Assembly: GCA_002914805.1 (NCBI GenBank)
Contig: JXTB01000023.1
Coordinates: 751,322 to 815,321, forward strand
Reading direction: 5' to 3'
Source of the DNA: Parasponia andersonii
Taxonomy: Eukaryota; Streptophyta; Magnoliopsida; Rosales; Cannabaceae
Length of the DNA: 64,000 bases
A program made the translations under genes and the position numbers. Position 1 is the stretch's first letter. Each line of letters starts with the position of its first letter. Shown piece after piece: positions 36,360 through 49,689 of the stretch. Below the pieces are notes generated by a model. The model was not told where the DNA came from. It made no database searches and was given only the letters and a program-made list of their open reading frames with translations.

Positions 36360-38803
36360 TCAGCAATAGTGGGAAGAAATGTTTTCAGTTAGGAAGCTCT
36401 TCTAGAGGTCTTGTTACTAATCATTTTTGTAAAAACCCTTTATTTTCCTAAGGGTAATTTGGTCTTTTGATCATTTAAAAATAAAAATAAAATAAAATAA
36501 ATTGAATTAAAAATTCAAATTTTGGGTTAATTTGAGAGAATTTTCAAAAATGTGGGCCAAACAGCAATTTAGAGGATTTGAATAAGGAGATTCTTGAAGC
36601 AGGGGCTTAAGAGCAAAGTTTAACACCCATTAAATGGGTGACACGTGTCCAAGACCAGACTCTCTCAGCTCTCTCTCTCCTCTCCCTCGGCATTCTCTCT
36701 CTCTCTCTCTTCGAAAACTGGCTGCCACTCCAACAGCTCCAACGAGTCATCTCCGATCGACGACGATCGATGCCACCTAGCCAGAACGACGCGGCACTAT
36801 AGTACAAGCCGATTGCCGAGTTGTTATGGCCACCGGAGCTCTAGAGCGTCGCTGGAGAAGACACAGTTCGGCGGAACAAAATGGCTGCTGGCGAAGATTC
36901 CGACATCTATTCATTGTGAAACTGATCCCATTCAACTCGTCTCATCACAATCTTTCATGTGATATCTATTTCGACTCAATATTGCCCGGATTGAATTTTT
37001 CCATTTTTGTCAATTTTGAACTATTTTAGTTTTATATTTGGATTTTTCAATCTGACCGTTAGATCGTAAAATAAAGCTTATATTTGTGATATACTTGTGA
37101 AAACAAAAATTTTGATATATAGATATTGCCTATATTTGGTAATAAGTAAGAAAATCTAAATCAAACGACTTAGATCGTCTCGTTTTGTACGTCGTAGGCC
37201 TGTTTTCGGTCTGAGTCCGAATCGGTCAAACCATATGTATAGTCTAACATTTTGGATACTCTGAATTCAGTGGTAAAATCTGTTTTCACGATCTGAAGCT
37301 CCGATTGAAAATCAAGTTTTCAAACCTATCGATCAAAGGCTCGAAAACGATACCCGATCTTCTAAATGACACCAAAACGACGCCAAATTTTCTCTATAAC
37401 TCCGTAGCATTATTTGGACACTCAATTGAGGTAAGGGTTCAATTACTTAGTTTTATACATGATTTAATTTAAAATTTACCTTATGACTATTTTGTGAAAA
37501 ATCGTAAATTAAATAATATTTTAATGAACTATTGGAAAATTTTGGATTATTTTAGAATTAGGTCATGTGACTTCTATACATATTTATAAAATCGTGATCT
37601 TAGGTGATTTAGTGGATTTCCTACCCATAGTATAGTAAATTCTAGAATAATATCAAGCGGAATTTAAAAACATTGTTTATTTATATTCTGCATAGTTATT
37701 ATATATATATATATATATATCTTGTTTTATGTTATACATATCATAGGATTACATATCAGATATATCTTAGGCATCGTGACATTGTAGTAGGCGAACTAAT
37801 ACACCCGCCTTCAATGAGAGTTTATAAACTCGCGCGAGGTTTTTTTTTTATTATTCCCATTCAGTAAGGTGTAGGCATTTAATTGCTTCTCTGGTTTGGT
37901 AGGCTAGACACGTGGGTGTGCCTACGGTTTTCTGGGATAATTATCAGACAGAGAGTACTTAGTACACATAGTACGAGCTATTCTAGTTTGTAATGAGAGA
38001 GTGTGAACTCATGGAATGAGCTAATTTATGATATGTACAAATGCATGTTTCTGATTTTGGTTTAAAATATGTGACTACTTTGGATATTAATTGTTTTATA
38101 CCTGGTTTATAAATGAATTTTGGAAGAGGTATTAACCATGCAGATTTGGTAAAATTGTAATAATTATTTTAAAAAATGTAATTGAATTCCTATTGAGCAT
38201 TCATATGCTCACCCCCTACTTCCTCCCATTTTCAGATATCAATTTATTTTGTGGTAATTATTCTAGTGACCTCGCAAGCATGCTTGACATATGCTTGCAG
38301 TTCCAATCCTCTTTATTGGTTGGTTTGTCCTCTGTATTAATTCTCATTTTCTAAGTCAAATTTATTTAGCCAATTAATTCTCATTTTCTAAGTCAAATTT
38401 ATTTAGCCAATAGTAATATATTTACTAAGCAGATGTATGTGGATGATTTTTATTATTAAATCGAATACTTAGAAAATAAAATGATTTTAGATAAACTATT
38501 TGAACATTAAGCCCAGGGTTTTAAATTGAATTGTTTCATTAAACTTCATGAAATAATACAAATTTTTAACTAATTAATTAGGATTTTTGCTAAATTTAAA
38601 ATGAAGAATTTCTTAGAAATTTTAAAATTAGTAGATAATATGATTATCAAACTTGTTCAATCTTGTAATTTACTTATTTTTGATAACTAAACTTTAAAAT
38701 TTTAAGTACTTAAATTTTTCTAAAATTTTAAAAACTACTATTTTTTATTATTTTCAATTAAAATTACTAAAATTTATAATTTTAGATTTTCGGTCGTAAC
38801 AAT
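36360..38803 (+). repeat. Unclassified LTR-like repeat (non-coding)
   Basis: Composition shifts: a CT-rich leader with a GACACGTGTC palindrome (about 36640-36660), then a GC-richer segment with GACACCAAAACGACGCC, then TATGCTCACCCCCTACTTCC near 38210, and finally TTTTCGGTCGTAACA at 38789-38803. The last resembles the GGGTCGTTACA-type ends of plant Tekay/Del-like gypsy LTRs, and CTCACCCC-type text is common in such LTRs. No left terminus, target duplication, gag or pol was found, so the class is an inference. The short open frames at 36645-37029 cover the CT-rich leader and look non-coding. Confidence 0.35.
38337..38410. repeat. Perfect 37-bp tandem duplication
   Basis: Units 38337-38373 and 38374-38410 are identical (each starts TTAATTCTCATTTTC and ends ATTTAGCCAA). 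The lack of any difference implies a recent duplication or an assembly artefact. Confidence 0.9.
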
Positions 38804-41754
38804 TTTTCAGGTACTCTGAATTCCTAGTTAGACCGTAATAAATATAATTATGTTAAGGTGAAAAATGACAGAGCAACCACTTTATACTTTAGTTATTAAC
38901 CAGCATCGGTTTGATATATATCATCTATCCGCCGTATCTAGCTTTTTCCTCTTTTATAATTTTCGGGTGCTTACCAAATTTATTTATTTATATGGCACAC
39001 AAAAAACACATTTTAATTATTGTTGTGATTGTTGCTGGAGAAGGTTGTAATCTATGTGGGCATGTACACGTGTGTGAATTTGGATCCGGTTCAAACTTTG
39101 ATAAAATAATGTCTCAAAATGTCTACGTTATTTTTTTTTAAAATTTATAATAAATAGTAATTATTAGTCATGTCTTACTTAAAAAAAATATATCTATGTA
39201 CGTATATATACGTATGGCAATAAAAACAATGCATGGGAACAAGTGTATGTACGTAGGTCATTGTTTATNNNNNNNNNNNNNNNNNNNNNNNNNNNNNNNN
39301 NNNNNNNNNNNNNNNNNNNNNNNNNNNNNNNNNNNNNNNNNNNNNNNNNNNNNNNNNNNNNNNNNNNNNNNNNNNNNNNNNNNNNNNNNNNNNNNNNNNN
39401 NNNNNNNNNNNNNNNNNNNNNNNNNNNNNNNNNNNNNNNNNNNNNNNNNNNNNNNNACACACATTTTTTGAGTTTTGGACCAACTGAGTTAATCCTAGTT
39501 GACGAATTTCAATATCCTTTTAAGTATATACAAAATGTAAGAAATAGCATGATATTTAACATTTGATCCTTGACATGAAAGAAAAAAAAAAATCCACCGA
39601 ATTGATTGTATTAGACCCAGTCGTCATCGTCAATTGTCATATAAAATATTACATGTATTAACTACATTGAAAGGGAAAATCCGAAGATGCATATCCCTTG
39701 GCTACTTTCACGTCAAATCGACATGCTAATTTTACGTACATAAAAAAGAATTATATATGTATGGAATCTTAGTTATTCAAACACTTTCAAAGAGTTTTTC
39801 TGTTAGCAATGATCAAATTTTGAATGAACCATATATGTGGTATAAATCCATTACAGCGAGATAGGGAAAACTCATAATGCCTTTTTGATGTCGATCTGAT
39901 GAGTTAAAAAGTCACACTAATTCTGGAATCATCACAACACACCAACAAATTAAATTTTGAGGCTTTTATTCTTTTCTTTGGTTTAGTGCTGTTTAATTTG
40001 TTACTAAGTTACCATCCTTGTTTGTCTTTTTTCCATTTTTCTTTTTTTCCTTCCAAGTGAAAAAGATGCTTAACATCTTGCCAAAATTCTGAGATTCACA
40101 AATTGAATGGTCCCGTCCGAAATATATGTAATTAATGTATATATATCCATATGTTTTGATGAATAAAAAACTCATAGCAAAAGCATAGATAAGAACCAAA
40201 ATCATCTCAATGAGGTTCGCTCTTAATGAACTAAATTTTCTATTGCTATTCCAAGATCGAGAAAATTAAAATAATAGTTGAACACTCTTGCAATCCAATC
40301 CCGAAAGAAAAATATAATTTCAGAAGTGCTTTTTATGATATTATGTTCATTGATCGATGGCTCATTTTTTTTTTTCTAGTTTTTCTTTTTTATTGGTTAA
40401 GATCCTAGGTTACGTTTCCATATATAGTCATATGTTCGTCATTATATATAAATTAGACAGCAACAGAACGTAACATGTATATATAAGCTTAGTCGTCAAA
40501 CAAGAATATGTTGACCATGCAGATGCGGGCATATATTCTTTCTTCAGTTCGATTGTTTTGGCAATGATAATTTGTTTGTCATCATTGACAAGATTGCCAG
40601 CTAGCTTTTAATGATAGGATTAGTCGTCCATTTCATGTTGAAGATATATAGTTTTCAAAATTAAGAGGTTTATGTGATTTTGTTGATGGTATAACTACAG
40701 CCACATGCTTGGGCAAAAAGATAGCCAAATACATCATTCGCCTGTTTACTCCATTATACACAGGACCAAGTTATGTTAGACAATAGGTCTACGCAAGTTT
40801 ATAGTCACTATAAATATATGGCTCTGTTTAAAGTCCCACATAGGTCCATATTTGGACATTGCTGGCTCTATCAAAAAAGCCGAGATGCCGAGGCATTTCC
40901 TAACGGTCACGCTTCTCGAAAAATGCTTCTCATTTTCTAAAATCTTTTGTTGACCTATTATAATATTTTGCTTAGGTACTGTGCAACATTTTGATTAAGG
41001 CGAATAACATTTTTATGTCGGAGCACTGATACCCCATATTTTACGTGGGCAAAGTAGCCCAGGCCAATACATACGTACATATGTATATATTTAGTATAGA
41101 TAATGATAAGTATCGTATCTCATATGTAACATTTTTAATATTGATTGATGTGATAAGTGATTTGACATCATAAATTTGTGAATGTTATTTAATTTATCTG
41201 TAATAAATTTGAATTTATTAATTGTACAATGAAAACTATCTATTTTATTAAATGGTACTAAAATAAAAGTGGTAAATCAGATGAGATTTCTAATGCTATC
41301 AATTTAGTATATAAACATAATATTCCGTGCATCAAAATTTCTAATCATATTAGTTAAGAAAAAATGAAAAATGGAAAACAAGTAAGATTTATTTTTGTGT
41401 TTATTGCATTAGGTATGGAGTATCGTATATATCATAATTTGAATGTTGGAATTATATAATTAAAGCATTGAAATCAAATTTGATTCCCTTTTTTTCGTCT
41501 TTCTTTTGAGTAAAGGAAGCATTTTGTTTTATGCTAAATGTTCAGACTTGGACTTAAGTTTTTTTTTTTCAGGAAAAAAAGAAAGAATACAAAGGGGAAA
41601 ATTTAAAATGAAATTCAAATTTAATTCCCCAATATTAGAATATATGTTATAATGCAAGTGCTGTTGTTTAATGATCTACCGGAATGCTAGATTTATTATA
41701 ATATGTCTGTTTAGTGAAGATATATTTTTATATACATATTTATGTAATTCAAAC
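38804..41754. other. Intergenic with assembly gap
   Basis: AT-rich with no gene recognised on either strand. The N run at 39269-39456 sits between a CATTGTTTAT and an ACACACA context, so the gap may hide a simple repeat. Open frames reported across the Ns are not real evidence of coding. Confidence 0.55.
39269..39456. other. Assembly gap (188 N)
   Basis: Unresolved bases; the flanks give no hint of a gene. Confidence 0.99.
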
Positions 41755-41761
41755 ATCAGAT

Positions 41762-43034
41762 GGATGACTCGGATGCTTTGTGCTGGATGAGTTCTTTAGA
41801 TAGTAGGGTCACCTGCTTTGATGCTTATGTTTCTCTTTCTAATTCTCTAGTCGTTTCCTCTTGGGGAAAGCAAATATGGTCTTCCTTCATCTCTCCTTTG
41901 AAGTCAATTTTACTTTGGAAGACTCTTCATGATCAACTTCCTATTGCCTCTTCTTTGATGAAGTGAGGCTTTCATCTTCTATTTTGTTGTTATTTCTGTT
42001 ATTTTTCGGTTGAGAACTCATCACATTTATTTGGTGATTGCCCTTTTGTTGTGCAGTTTTGGTCAGCCATGTCTTCTTTATTTTGTACTCCAGTCTTTCT
42101 AGAGAGTTCTGTGAGGGATCTTTGGGATAGAGCTCAACTTTAGTCGTTTAGCCCGCAACTTCGAGCTTTCTGGAAAGTTGAATTGGTCTCTATTTTTTGG
42201 ATTATATAGCATCTTCAGAATTTGACAATTTTTGAAGATAAAAAGCTGTCTATATATTTAGCATTTATTCTTTTATGATATTTTATTAGAGAGGCTGAGT
42301 CTCTGGTTTCTGTCTCTATGTCTAACTCTATGACTGATCTCTTAATTTTACGAGAGCTTCGGGACAATGGTAGGCCTCAAAAGACACCAATCATTGTTCA
42401 AGTTATATAGAGACTTCCTCCTCTGTCCTAGGTCAAGGTCAATACTGACTGTTCTGCTTATAGTTCACCGGGTCTTTCTGGGTGTTCAAGGGTTTTTTAG
42501 ACTTATAGAGAGTTTGTTTATGGATGTTCCTCTATTTCATTAGGAATTAGTTACGCTTTTGAGGCAGAATTGACAGCGGTGATTTAAATGATTGATTTTG
42601 CTTGGAAATATGGATGAAAACGTCTTTGGTTAGAAAATGATTCAGTCTATGTCGTTTTTTTCTTTTAGCCCATCTTCTTAAAGTTCCTTTCCATTGGAGA
42701 TCAGCTTAATGTAGAGTATTGGGGTACATTACTATTCTAGATTTTGTGGTTACTCATATCTATCGCGAGAGTAATCGTGTAGCTGATTCTTTAATTTCTC
42801 GTACTCCTTCCTTTTGTGCCACTTGGGTAGTGATCTGGTCCATCTTTTATTTCATCTTTTGTTTACGACAATTGTATTGCGAAGCCTAATTATCGGTTTC
42901 ACTGATTTTATTTCTTTTTGTTTCTTTGTCTTGAGAGATCAGGTTTATATTCCTCCCTGAATTTGTGTATCTTCTTTTTCTTTCTTTTTAAATTTAATTT
43001 CCCTCGCTCTATCGAGGTTCATCTTAAAAAAAAA
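41762..43034 (+). mobile_element. 5'-truncated LINE (L1-like) with target duplication, degenerate
   Basis: The translated sequence reads as the C-terminal part of a plant LINE ORF2. First comes a reverse-transcriptase zinc-binding region (WMSSLDSRVTCF, SSFISPLKSILLWKTLHDQLP, NSSHLFGDCPF). Then an RNase H-like RVT_3 region with VKVNTDCSAY, AFEAELTAV, LENDSVYVV and HIYRESNRVADSL. Several stops and frameshifts break it. It ends in an A-tract (43026-43034). ATCAGAT occurs directly before (41755-41761) and after (43035-43041) the element, a target duplication. The open frame starting at 41760 borrows its ATG from that duplication, so it is not a native start. Endonuclease and RT core are missing, consistent with 5' truncation during integration. 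Confidence 0.85.
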
Positions 43035-43041
43035 ATCAGAT

Positions 43042-44786
43042 AATGTCATGGAAAAACATGAATATCCTATAATATATATAATGATATTTTTTCTAACGTT
43101 AACCATTTGGCTTTTTTTTTTTTTCCTATTATTACTATTATTAAAGCAAAACCGAAAGAGGAGGTTATGAAATGTCTTCAACAAACCTTTCAATTGTTCT
43201 CTCTGCCAAAGTGTGAGAGACTTTTTCTGTTTGCTTCATATATAGAAGATTACGTACTTAGAGATTAGTTCAAGACTGTTAGTTCCAAGATTAACAATTC
43301 TTAGACTGATATTCTTTTCGAATATTGAATCAACCTATAGGTTTGTTATGTAACATTGAGATTAGAATAACATCAAAATCCTTCAAAGACTACATCCAAT
43401 TAAGTTTGTTATGTACTAGATAATTAATAGTCTAATTATAATTAATAGTCTTCTATTTTATAGAAGAAAGCCTAGTTGATTATAGGTTAACATTATTGAT
43501 CGATGATCATGTATTTATCAGAAGGTTGACTTTTCATTGTTGTTCGGTCCTCTGACTTTGTTTTTTTCTTCTTCCTTTCTAAATTCTCTGAATTTTTTTT
43601 TTGTATATATTTTTTTTCTTGCTTAATAGCATTAGCTGATTATTAGGAATTGCTTGATTTGCAAGTGAGCGTACTCAATTAGATTAGTGGGTGCGAACTT
43701 AATTACGATGTTGTCTTTAATTAGTGATTCTGATTTTCAATACTAGAAAAAAAAACAAAAACGAAAGTGAAAAAATCAGAAGCTTGATGATTATAATTGG
43801 CCCAATTATTGACCACGTTCCATTTTTTTACTTTATCATGCGTCGGGGAAATTGAATTTTGGGGCCACGTACGTGGAAAGACAAAGGGACAAGGAAACTC
43901 AGCTATGTTCATTTTCTTATATTATTATTTTTTTTAACCATGCATGCACGCGTACAGTTATGTACGCCAAGAAACATACAGTGGTAATTTAACCCAAAGA
44001 AAAGGAAAAAAAAACGTAGCGTACACTACTAGGATTCATCCATGCAATATTGCTTACAATCTATTCCTCAATAAAAGATTTTTCTCACCTTCCCTTTTCC
44101 TCACACGCTGATGCAAAAAAAAATTTTTTTCTTATGTTGCTTGAACTGATGCATATTCTTTAGAAGGCCACTATTTTTGTCCTTGTTGTACGTACGTTAA
44201 GCATGTGCAACATTTTCTTTATCGGGAATATCAATTAATTATACACTACATGTATAAGTTTATGAATCTAAATTTATTTAATTTTGTGCTATATACTAAG
44301 GACAAATGTACAAGTCGCAGGTCATCATAGTGTTTCTTTATTTTATATTAATTGCTGAGGGCGGCTTACCAGCAAAAGAAAAACCGCTGATCAGGCGGGC
44401 GGTTCGTTGTCGTGAAAGCAGTAAAATGTGGTAAAGAAACCTATGACTTTCCTTTTGTTTAGTGAAACATTATATTTTCTTTCCGAAGGTAAAACATTAG
44501 TCGCTAACTTGTTTTATTCTCGGTAAAAAAATAGAGATTTTATTGATGTGAGGCCATAGTTACAGACATGACCGCCCTTAATGAGGTGAGAAAATTAAAT
44601 ATTAAATGCAATTTTTTTTTTCACTCTTCATTCTAACTAATAGACATACGAATTTCCTTATCTAATTTTATATTTTAATGATTTAATAAATCATAATGGA
44701 ATCCATACTAAGCAATGAGATTGGATAGTAGAAAAACTCGGAATGTAACGACTAACAAGCATAAATGCATATTAACATACATATAC

Positions 44787-44826
<40 letters not shown>

Positions 44827-45527
44827 CATAGATAAATTAATAATCTCAATTAAATAATATTTTTTTCCTGTCCCGAGGGATCAATGCGATGAATTAATAA
44901 TTTACTAAATTTCTAAGATAATACATTTTAAGAAAAAACACGTAGGTCCATTAATAATCTCCTCATATATGAGGACTTTGTAAAATATGACTTTAATGCT
45001 ACTTGTTAATTTCCTCTTGAAATTGATGTCTCCTTGGAGCTCATCTCTAACTTTTCTTAATGCATTAAGAAGCTCTGGTGTAGTGTTCTCGTATTTGCAA
45101 GAGAAAATTATGCAATGTGATCGTTGCTTTGAGTACATCTTTGCACGAGACTGGCTCTAGTACAAAAATGTTCAACTTCATCTTCTTCGTCATTTCCTAT
45201 GACATTCTCAATAATTTGCTCGTCACTCAACAACTCGTAGGTTGCTGGCCTCGCTCGTTATCTCATGGCTAGTTCAAAAGGCACTGAACATCCATTGTAT
45301 CGCAATATTTCAAGTACACTTTGATCAGAACATGCAATTGTTGAACGCCTCAATCATCTGAGTCTTGATCCAAATTATCTGAAGCCACGTTATCCATAAA
45401 CCTAATTTTACAATGTCGAAAATAATTTGAAATTGTAGTTGCTTGAACATCAGTTTGTGATTTGTATTAGTACTTAAATATAGATGTTTTTGCTTGATTT
45501 AATTTTAATATATATATATATATATAT
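43042..45527. other. Intergenic, no gene recognised
   Basis: AT-rich; (TA)n at about 44789-44818 and 45509-45527. A slightly more complex stretch at 44900-45420 has short frames on the minus strand (one of 77 residues ending near 44905) with no domain I recognise; it may be a decayed gene or transposon fragment. Confidence 0.5.
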
Positions 45528-45830
45528 GGATACTAATTTAGTAGTTTTTTTTAATCTATTTATAGATATTGTTCTGTCAAATTAAAATTTATTACGCACG
45601 TCTTTTTATAATAAAAGTTAGATAGAGAAAAATATTAAATATTAAATATTTTTTTTTATTATTTTTTTTCTAACTATTTAAATTATGGCAGCCGTTAGAT
45701 TATAATTTAACGACTAAAAAAAATAACTATAGATAAGTAAAATGGGTAAATTATGGCAGCCGTTAGATTATAATTCAACGACTAAAAAAAAAAACTATAG
45801 ATAAGTAAGAAAGATACCTATTGAATTTGG
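45528..45830. mobile_element. MITE of the TA-tract-associated family, internal duplication
   Basis: Left GGATACTAATTTAGTAG and the reverse complement of the right end (TCCAAATTCAATAGGTATC) are similar inverted ends. (TA)n borders both sides. A segment of about 67 bp containing GGCAGCCGTTAGATTATAA and ACGACTAAAAAAA is present twice in tandem (about 45683-45749 and 45750-45817), an independent echo of the internal duplication in the copy at 8298-8630. Confidence 0.65.
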
Positions 45831-46860
45831 AATATATATATATTAATTAAGCATACATCGATGTAATTTAGTCTGTTGTAACAATACATAGATCCATCTG
45901 TTTAATAAGATTAATTACGTTAATGAACATATTTCGATTAAACAAATACACAGAATAATGATAATTCATAATTCGGTAATCAGGTAATATTCATCTAATC
46001 ACAATACACAATAGTAAGTTGAATTGAAAAAAAAAAAGAATACCTTTATAAATTAATTTTTATAATTAATGTATAAATTATTATTAATTTATCGATTAAA
46101 TAATATCTCAATTAATTAATACATTTTCATGGCCCCAAGAGTAAATTAATTTATAGAGGATTAAATGTATATATATTTGGTAGGTATGGTCTAACAAGTC
46201 TTCGCATTAATTACCTAGGTTTATATATTTATACTCTACATCATTTAAATTTTGGATTACCTTATTAATCTTTTAACTATTATTTTCTTTTAGATTTTTA
46301 ATATGATGTCTTACCTATTTATTATTTGGACATGAATTTGGACACAAAGTAGACTGGCAATTTTAGTTTCTCCATTATAAGTATGATCCTCCCAATCCTT
46401 ACAAGAAAAAAGGTTAGTCAATATGACATATTACCAAACAAATAATTTCAAAAAACAAAGGAACTAACTCCTTGTTCTTTATTCTAGACTTGGATTGTGT
46501 ATCATATTTTTCGTGTCCGTCCCTGTCTTATCAATTATGTAATGCCATATCATAATATTTTTCAATAAATAGTACTTATTTCTTTAACAACTCCTAATTA
46601 AATGCGTTACTATTATAGAATGATATAGCATTATTTAATTAGTAGAATAAGGACAATTGGAACATATACGATCTCATTTGCTCCTGTCTTTGAATTTTAT
46701 ACACGTACGTGGAAGATATACACTTAAAAAAAAAATTCAATCTATACCACACTTTTCCTTCTTTTCAAGGGAAAAAAAAAGGAAAGAGAAAAAAATACTT
46801 ATCGACTGACACAAAGTAGACTACATTGTTGGCCTGTTGGCTGGTTTGGACGTTTGTTAT
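45831..46860. other. Intergenic, AT-rich
   Basis: Nothing recognised beyond short homopolymer runs. Confidence 0.5.
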
Positions 46861-47220
46861 GGGATAATATCACTTTTATACTTTGTATTTTAGCACTTTA
46901 TTCAAATTGTATTTTGGAGTTTGGTTATTATCAATATTAATCTTTAAATTTTAAATATGTTACGAATTTATACCATGATACTAATTTAAAATAATTAATT
47001 AACTACGATGCCGTTTAAAAAATTCAAAATAAACTATATAAAAACTGATCGGAGAATAATTTTATTAAATTATTTTGATAAATTAATTACTCTAAATTGT
47101 TGTCATGGTATAAATTTATCATAAATATTAAATCTAATAGTCAATGTTAATAATAACCAAAACATAAGGTATAAACTGAACAAAGTGTCAAAATACAAAG
47201 TATAAAAGTGATATTATCCC
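46861..47220. mobile_element. MITE with long near-perfect inverted ends
   Basis: The left end starts GGGATAATATCACTTTTATA and the right end is its exact reverse complement. The arms continue through CTTTGTATTTT, GTTATTATCAA and TACCATGATA-type words for well over 100 bp. It is 360 bp and non-coding. The flanks (GTTTGTTAT and TTAATTAAA) show no clear target duplication. Confidence 0.8.
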
Positions 47221-47455
47221 TTAATTAAACAACCGACAGAAATATATAATTAAGAAATTAATTAATAAACCACAATATATTAAGTCGAACTCTAACAAAT
47301 TAATTAGTAGATTGTATGTAAATTATAATTCTCTCCAAAAATATTAAATTTCAAGAGAAACCAATAATGAAAAGCTTAAGGATGATAGAGGCATTAGTGA
47401 AAAATGTGATAAAAATGATTTTAAAAATTGATTTTGGCACTAATGATGCAACTCG

Positions 47456-47837
47456 TGTTAGAAATAAAACAAGCTTTATTAATCACTCAAATATTATTAC
47501 AAGAGAAAACTCTCAATTTCACTCTTCAAGCTCACCCACTCACTAGAAGCTATGCTTCTTTTCTTCCTCACTTTACTCTTAGAAGTTTTGCTTCTTACTT
47601 GATGATTAGAACTCAAATGGAGAATGGTATTTATACTTAAAGTCACTATTCCTCCACCACACAAAATACTACAAATAAATCTTAACCACACATTGAAAAT
47701 AATACAACCACACTAATCTACCACATTCAAGTCACTAAAAACTTCTCTTTGATGAACTTTGATCAAGTTTTATGTTGAACTTTAACTAATGAACTTGGGC
47801 TTTGAATGTCGGCTCAAAACAAGTTTATGATCCAATA
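47456..47837 (-). mobile_element. Copia element A, 3' LTR
   Basis: In element orientation (minus strand) the LTR follows a purine-rich tract AGATTAAGGGAGG (plus-strand 47838-47850). It begins TATTGGATCATAAACTTG (expected TGTTGG) and ends TTTTATTTCTAACA at 47456. It is about 382 bp. The matching 5' LTR was not found in the window. Confidence 0.6.
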
Positions 47838-48653
47838 CCTCCCTTAATCTTGTTTTATAATACCAAGCAAATTTTTTAACTTCGTGAAGTCTTCAAACTT
47901 GAGTAACTTGGTGAAAATATAAACAACTTGATCAAGTGATCTGACATACTCCAATCGTATTTTTTTTTATTTGTAATACATTCTCTTACATAATGATAGC
48001 AGGTGTCGATATGCTTACTTCAGTCATAAATGATTGGATTTTTAGCTAAAGTTGTTGCTAACTTATTATCGACGCAAATCTTTATTGGCTCTTTTTGAGG
48101 CATGCTTAACTCTTTCAACAACTTTCTTAACTAGATTGACTAATACACGATGTAGCAACTACTTACTCTACTTCACATATTGAGAGGGTGACAATCGATT
48201 GTTTCTTTGATACCTAGTTGAAGGTGGTTTCTCCCATAAAAGACATAAAACTAGTTATACTTTTTCGAACATCGGTATCTCTAGCTCAATCACTATCACT
48301 GTATCTAATGAGTTTACAATAATTAGAAACTGAATAGAACAAGCCAAGAGTGATTGGACCTTTTAGTTAACAGATAATTCTCTTTGAAGTCTTAAAGTGT
48401 GTGATTATTAGAATTTCTATGTAATGACTCACTAGTCTAATTGCATAGAGAATGTCAGGTTTTGTACATATCAAATACTGCAGGTATCCAATAAGACTCT
48501 TGAAGAGTGTTGTATCCAATTTTTTTACTTCATCATCGTTGAATAATTTTATTCTGTACTCTACTAGTGTGCTTATTGGCTTACAATCATCCATGTTGAA
48601 CTTCTTTAAGATCTTCTTCGTATAGATTTCTTGGGAAATGAAGATACTTTCTT
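47838..48653 (-). pseudogene. Copia element A: RT C-terminal part and RNase H, degenerate
   Basis: The minus-strand translation shows FISQEIYTKKILKKFNMDDC, then CTKPDILYAIRLVSHY (end of the reverse transcriptase), then SDSDWARDTDVRKSITSFM, KKQSIVTLSICEVE and further RNase H text toward the polypurine tract. Many stops and frameshifts show it is dead. The upstream half of the same polyprotein resumes at 60374, on the other side of the inserted LTR. The two halves are contiguous in frame once the insert and one CCTTT copy are ignored. Confidence 0.85.
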
Positions 48654-49689
48654 CCTTTTGTTAGGATTATGCCTAAAAATGTTTATTATTTATGGATATT
48701 TATTGAATATTTTGGATATTTGATAAAGAATATTTCATACATAGTATTTATAATAATATTTTGACTATTGGTACAATAATAAATGTCAAAAAGTTCCATA
48801 ATTTATTCATTAGAGAAATATTTTAATAAAGTTATTTATTAAAGTTAAGACATATTTTCTCTAATTAAATTAAATAACTTTGTTCATAACTAATAACAAA
48901 AGTTGGATACTTCTCTTGGATCGTGTTGCAAGACTTTATCATTTATAGTATATCTTAATCTATATTGGTATGACTGTGTAAAAAGTCTTGGTGTAACATT
49001 GAAAATGAGTTATGTGAAATATGTTCTTGTAATAAGTATCGTTGATAAGAATATATTATCACAAACTAGTTGATTAACACATACCTTTTTTAATCATGAA
49101 ATAAATGATGAACCCGTACTTATAACTTGTATTATTTGAGATATTAAAAGGTACGGATCAAGAAATTGACAATCTAGACCCTTACATTTTGGTAATGTAT
49201 TATTATGGGCATTGAGAACATATACTTATAGATATGGAATCCATAACTCTATTATATAGAGAAGTGAATATTGCCTTGAGGAGGTGTAGGAGCTTGGATG
49301 ATTTAAACCTTAGCAAAGTAATTAATATAATTAGATATTTTAATAGTTGACGACTTTCTATATATCTGGTCATTTATTAGATATAATCAAGAAAATAAGG
49401 CCTTTACCTACTCATATATGTGTAGGTAAAAATAACGTATGTGTAGGACAAATATTTTACCTACACATACTATAAGTGAAAACATGTGTGGGAAATAACT
49501 CGTAGGTAAAAGTGCTTCCCAACACATATTGCTATGTGTAAATAATATTAACAGGGCCCCTACCCACATGACTAGACTCTAATGACATGGATTCTGATGT
49601 GGCGGTTGACGTGTAATCCGATGTGGCGTCTTCGTGTAATTCTTTGCAGTGATGACATGGCAGCATTATAAGCAAACACATGTCACAAT

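Noticed and set aside
36645..37029. Open frames of 67-105 residues over a CT-rich region
   Set aside because: Ser/Leu/Arg-rich low-complexity translation in a repeat leader, no domain, no splice support.
39194..39566. Several open frames across 39269-39456
   Set aside because: Most of their length is N; they carry no evidence of coding.
44905..45138. Possible small gene on the minus strand
   Set aside because: 77-residue frame without a recognised domain; surrounding frames are interrupted. Kept only as a note in the intergenic entry.
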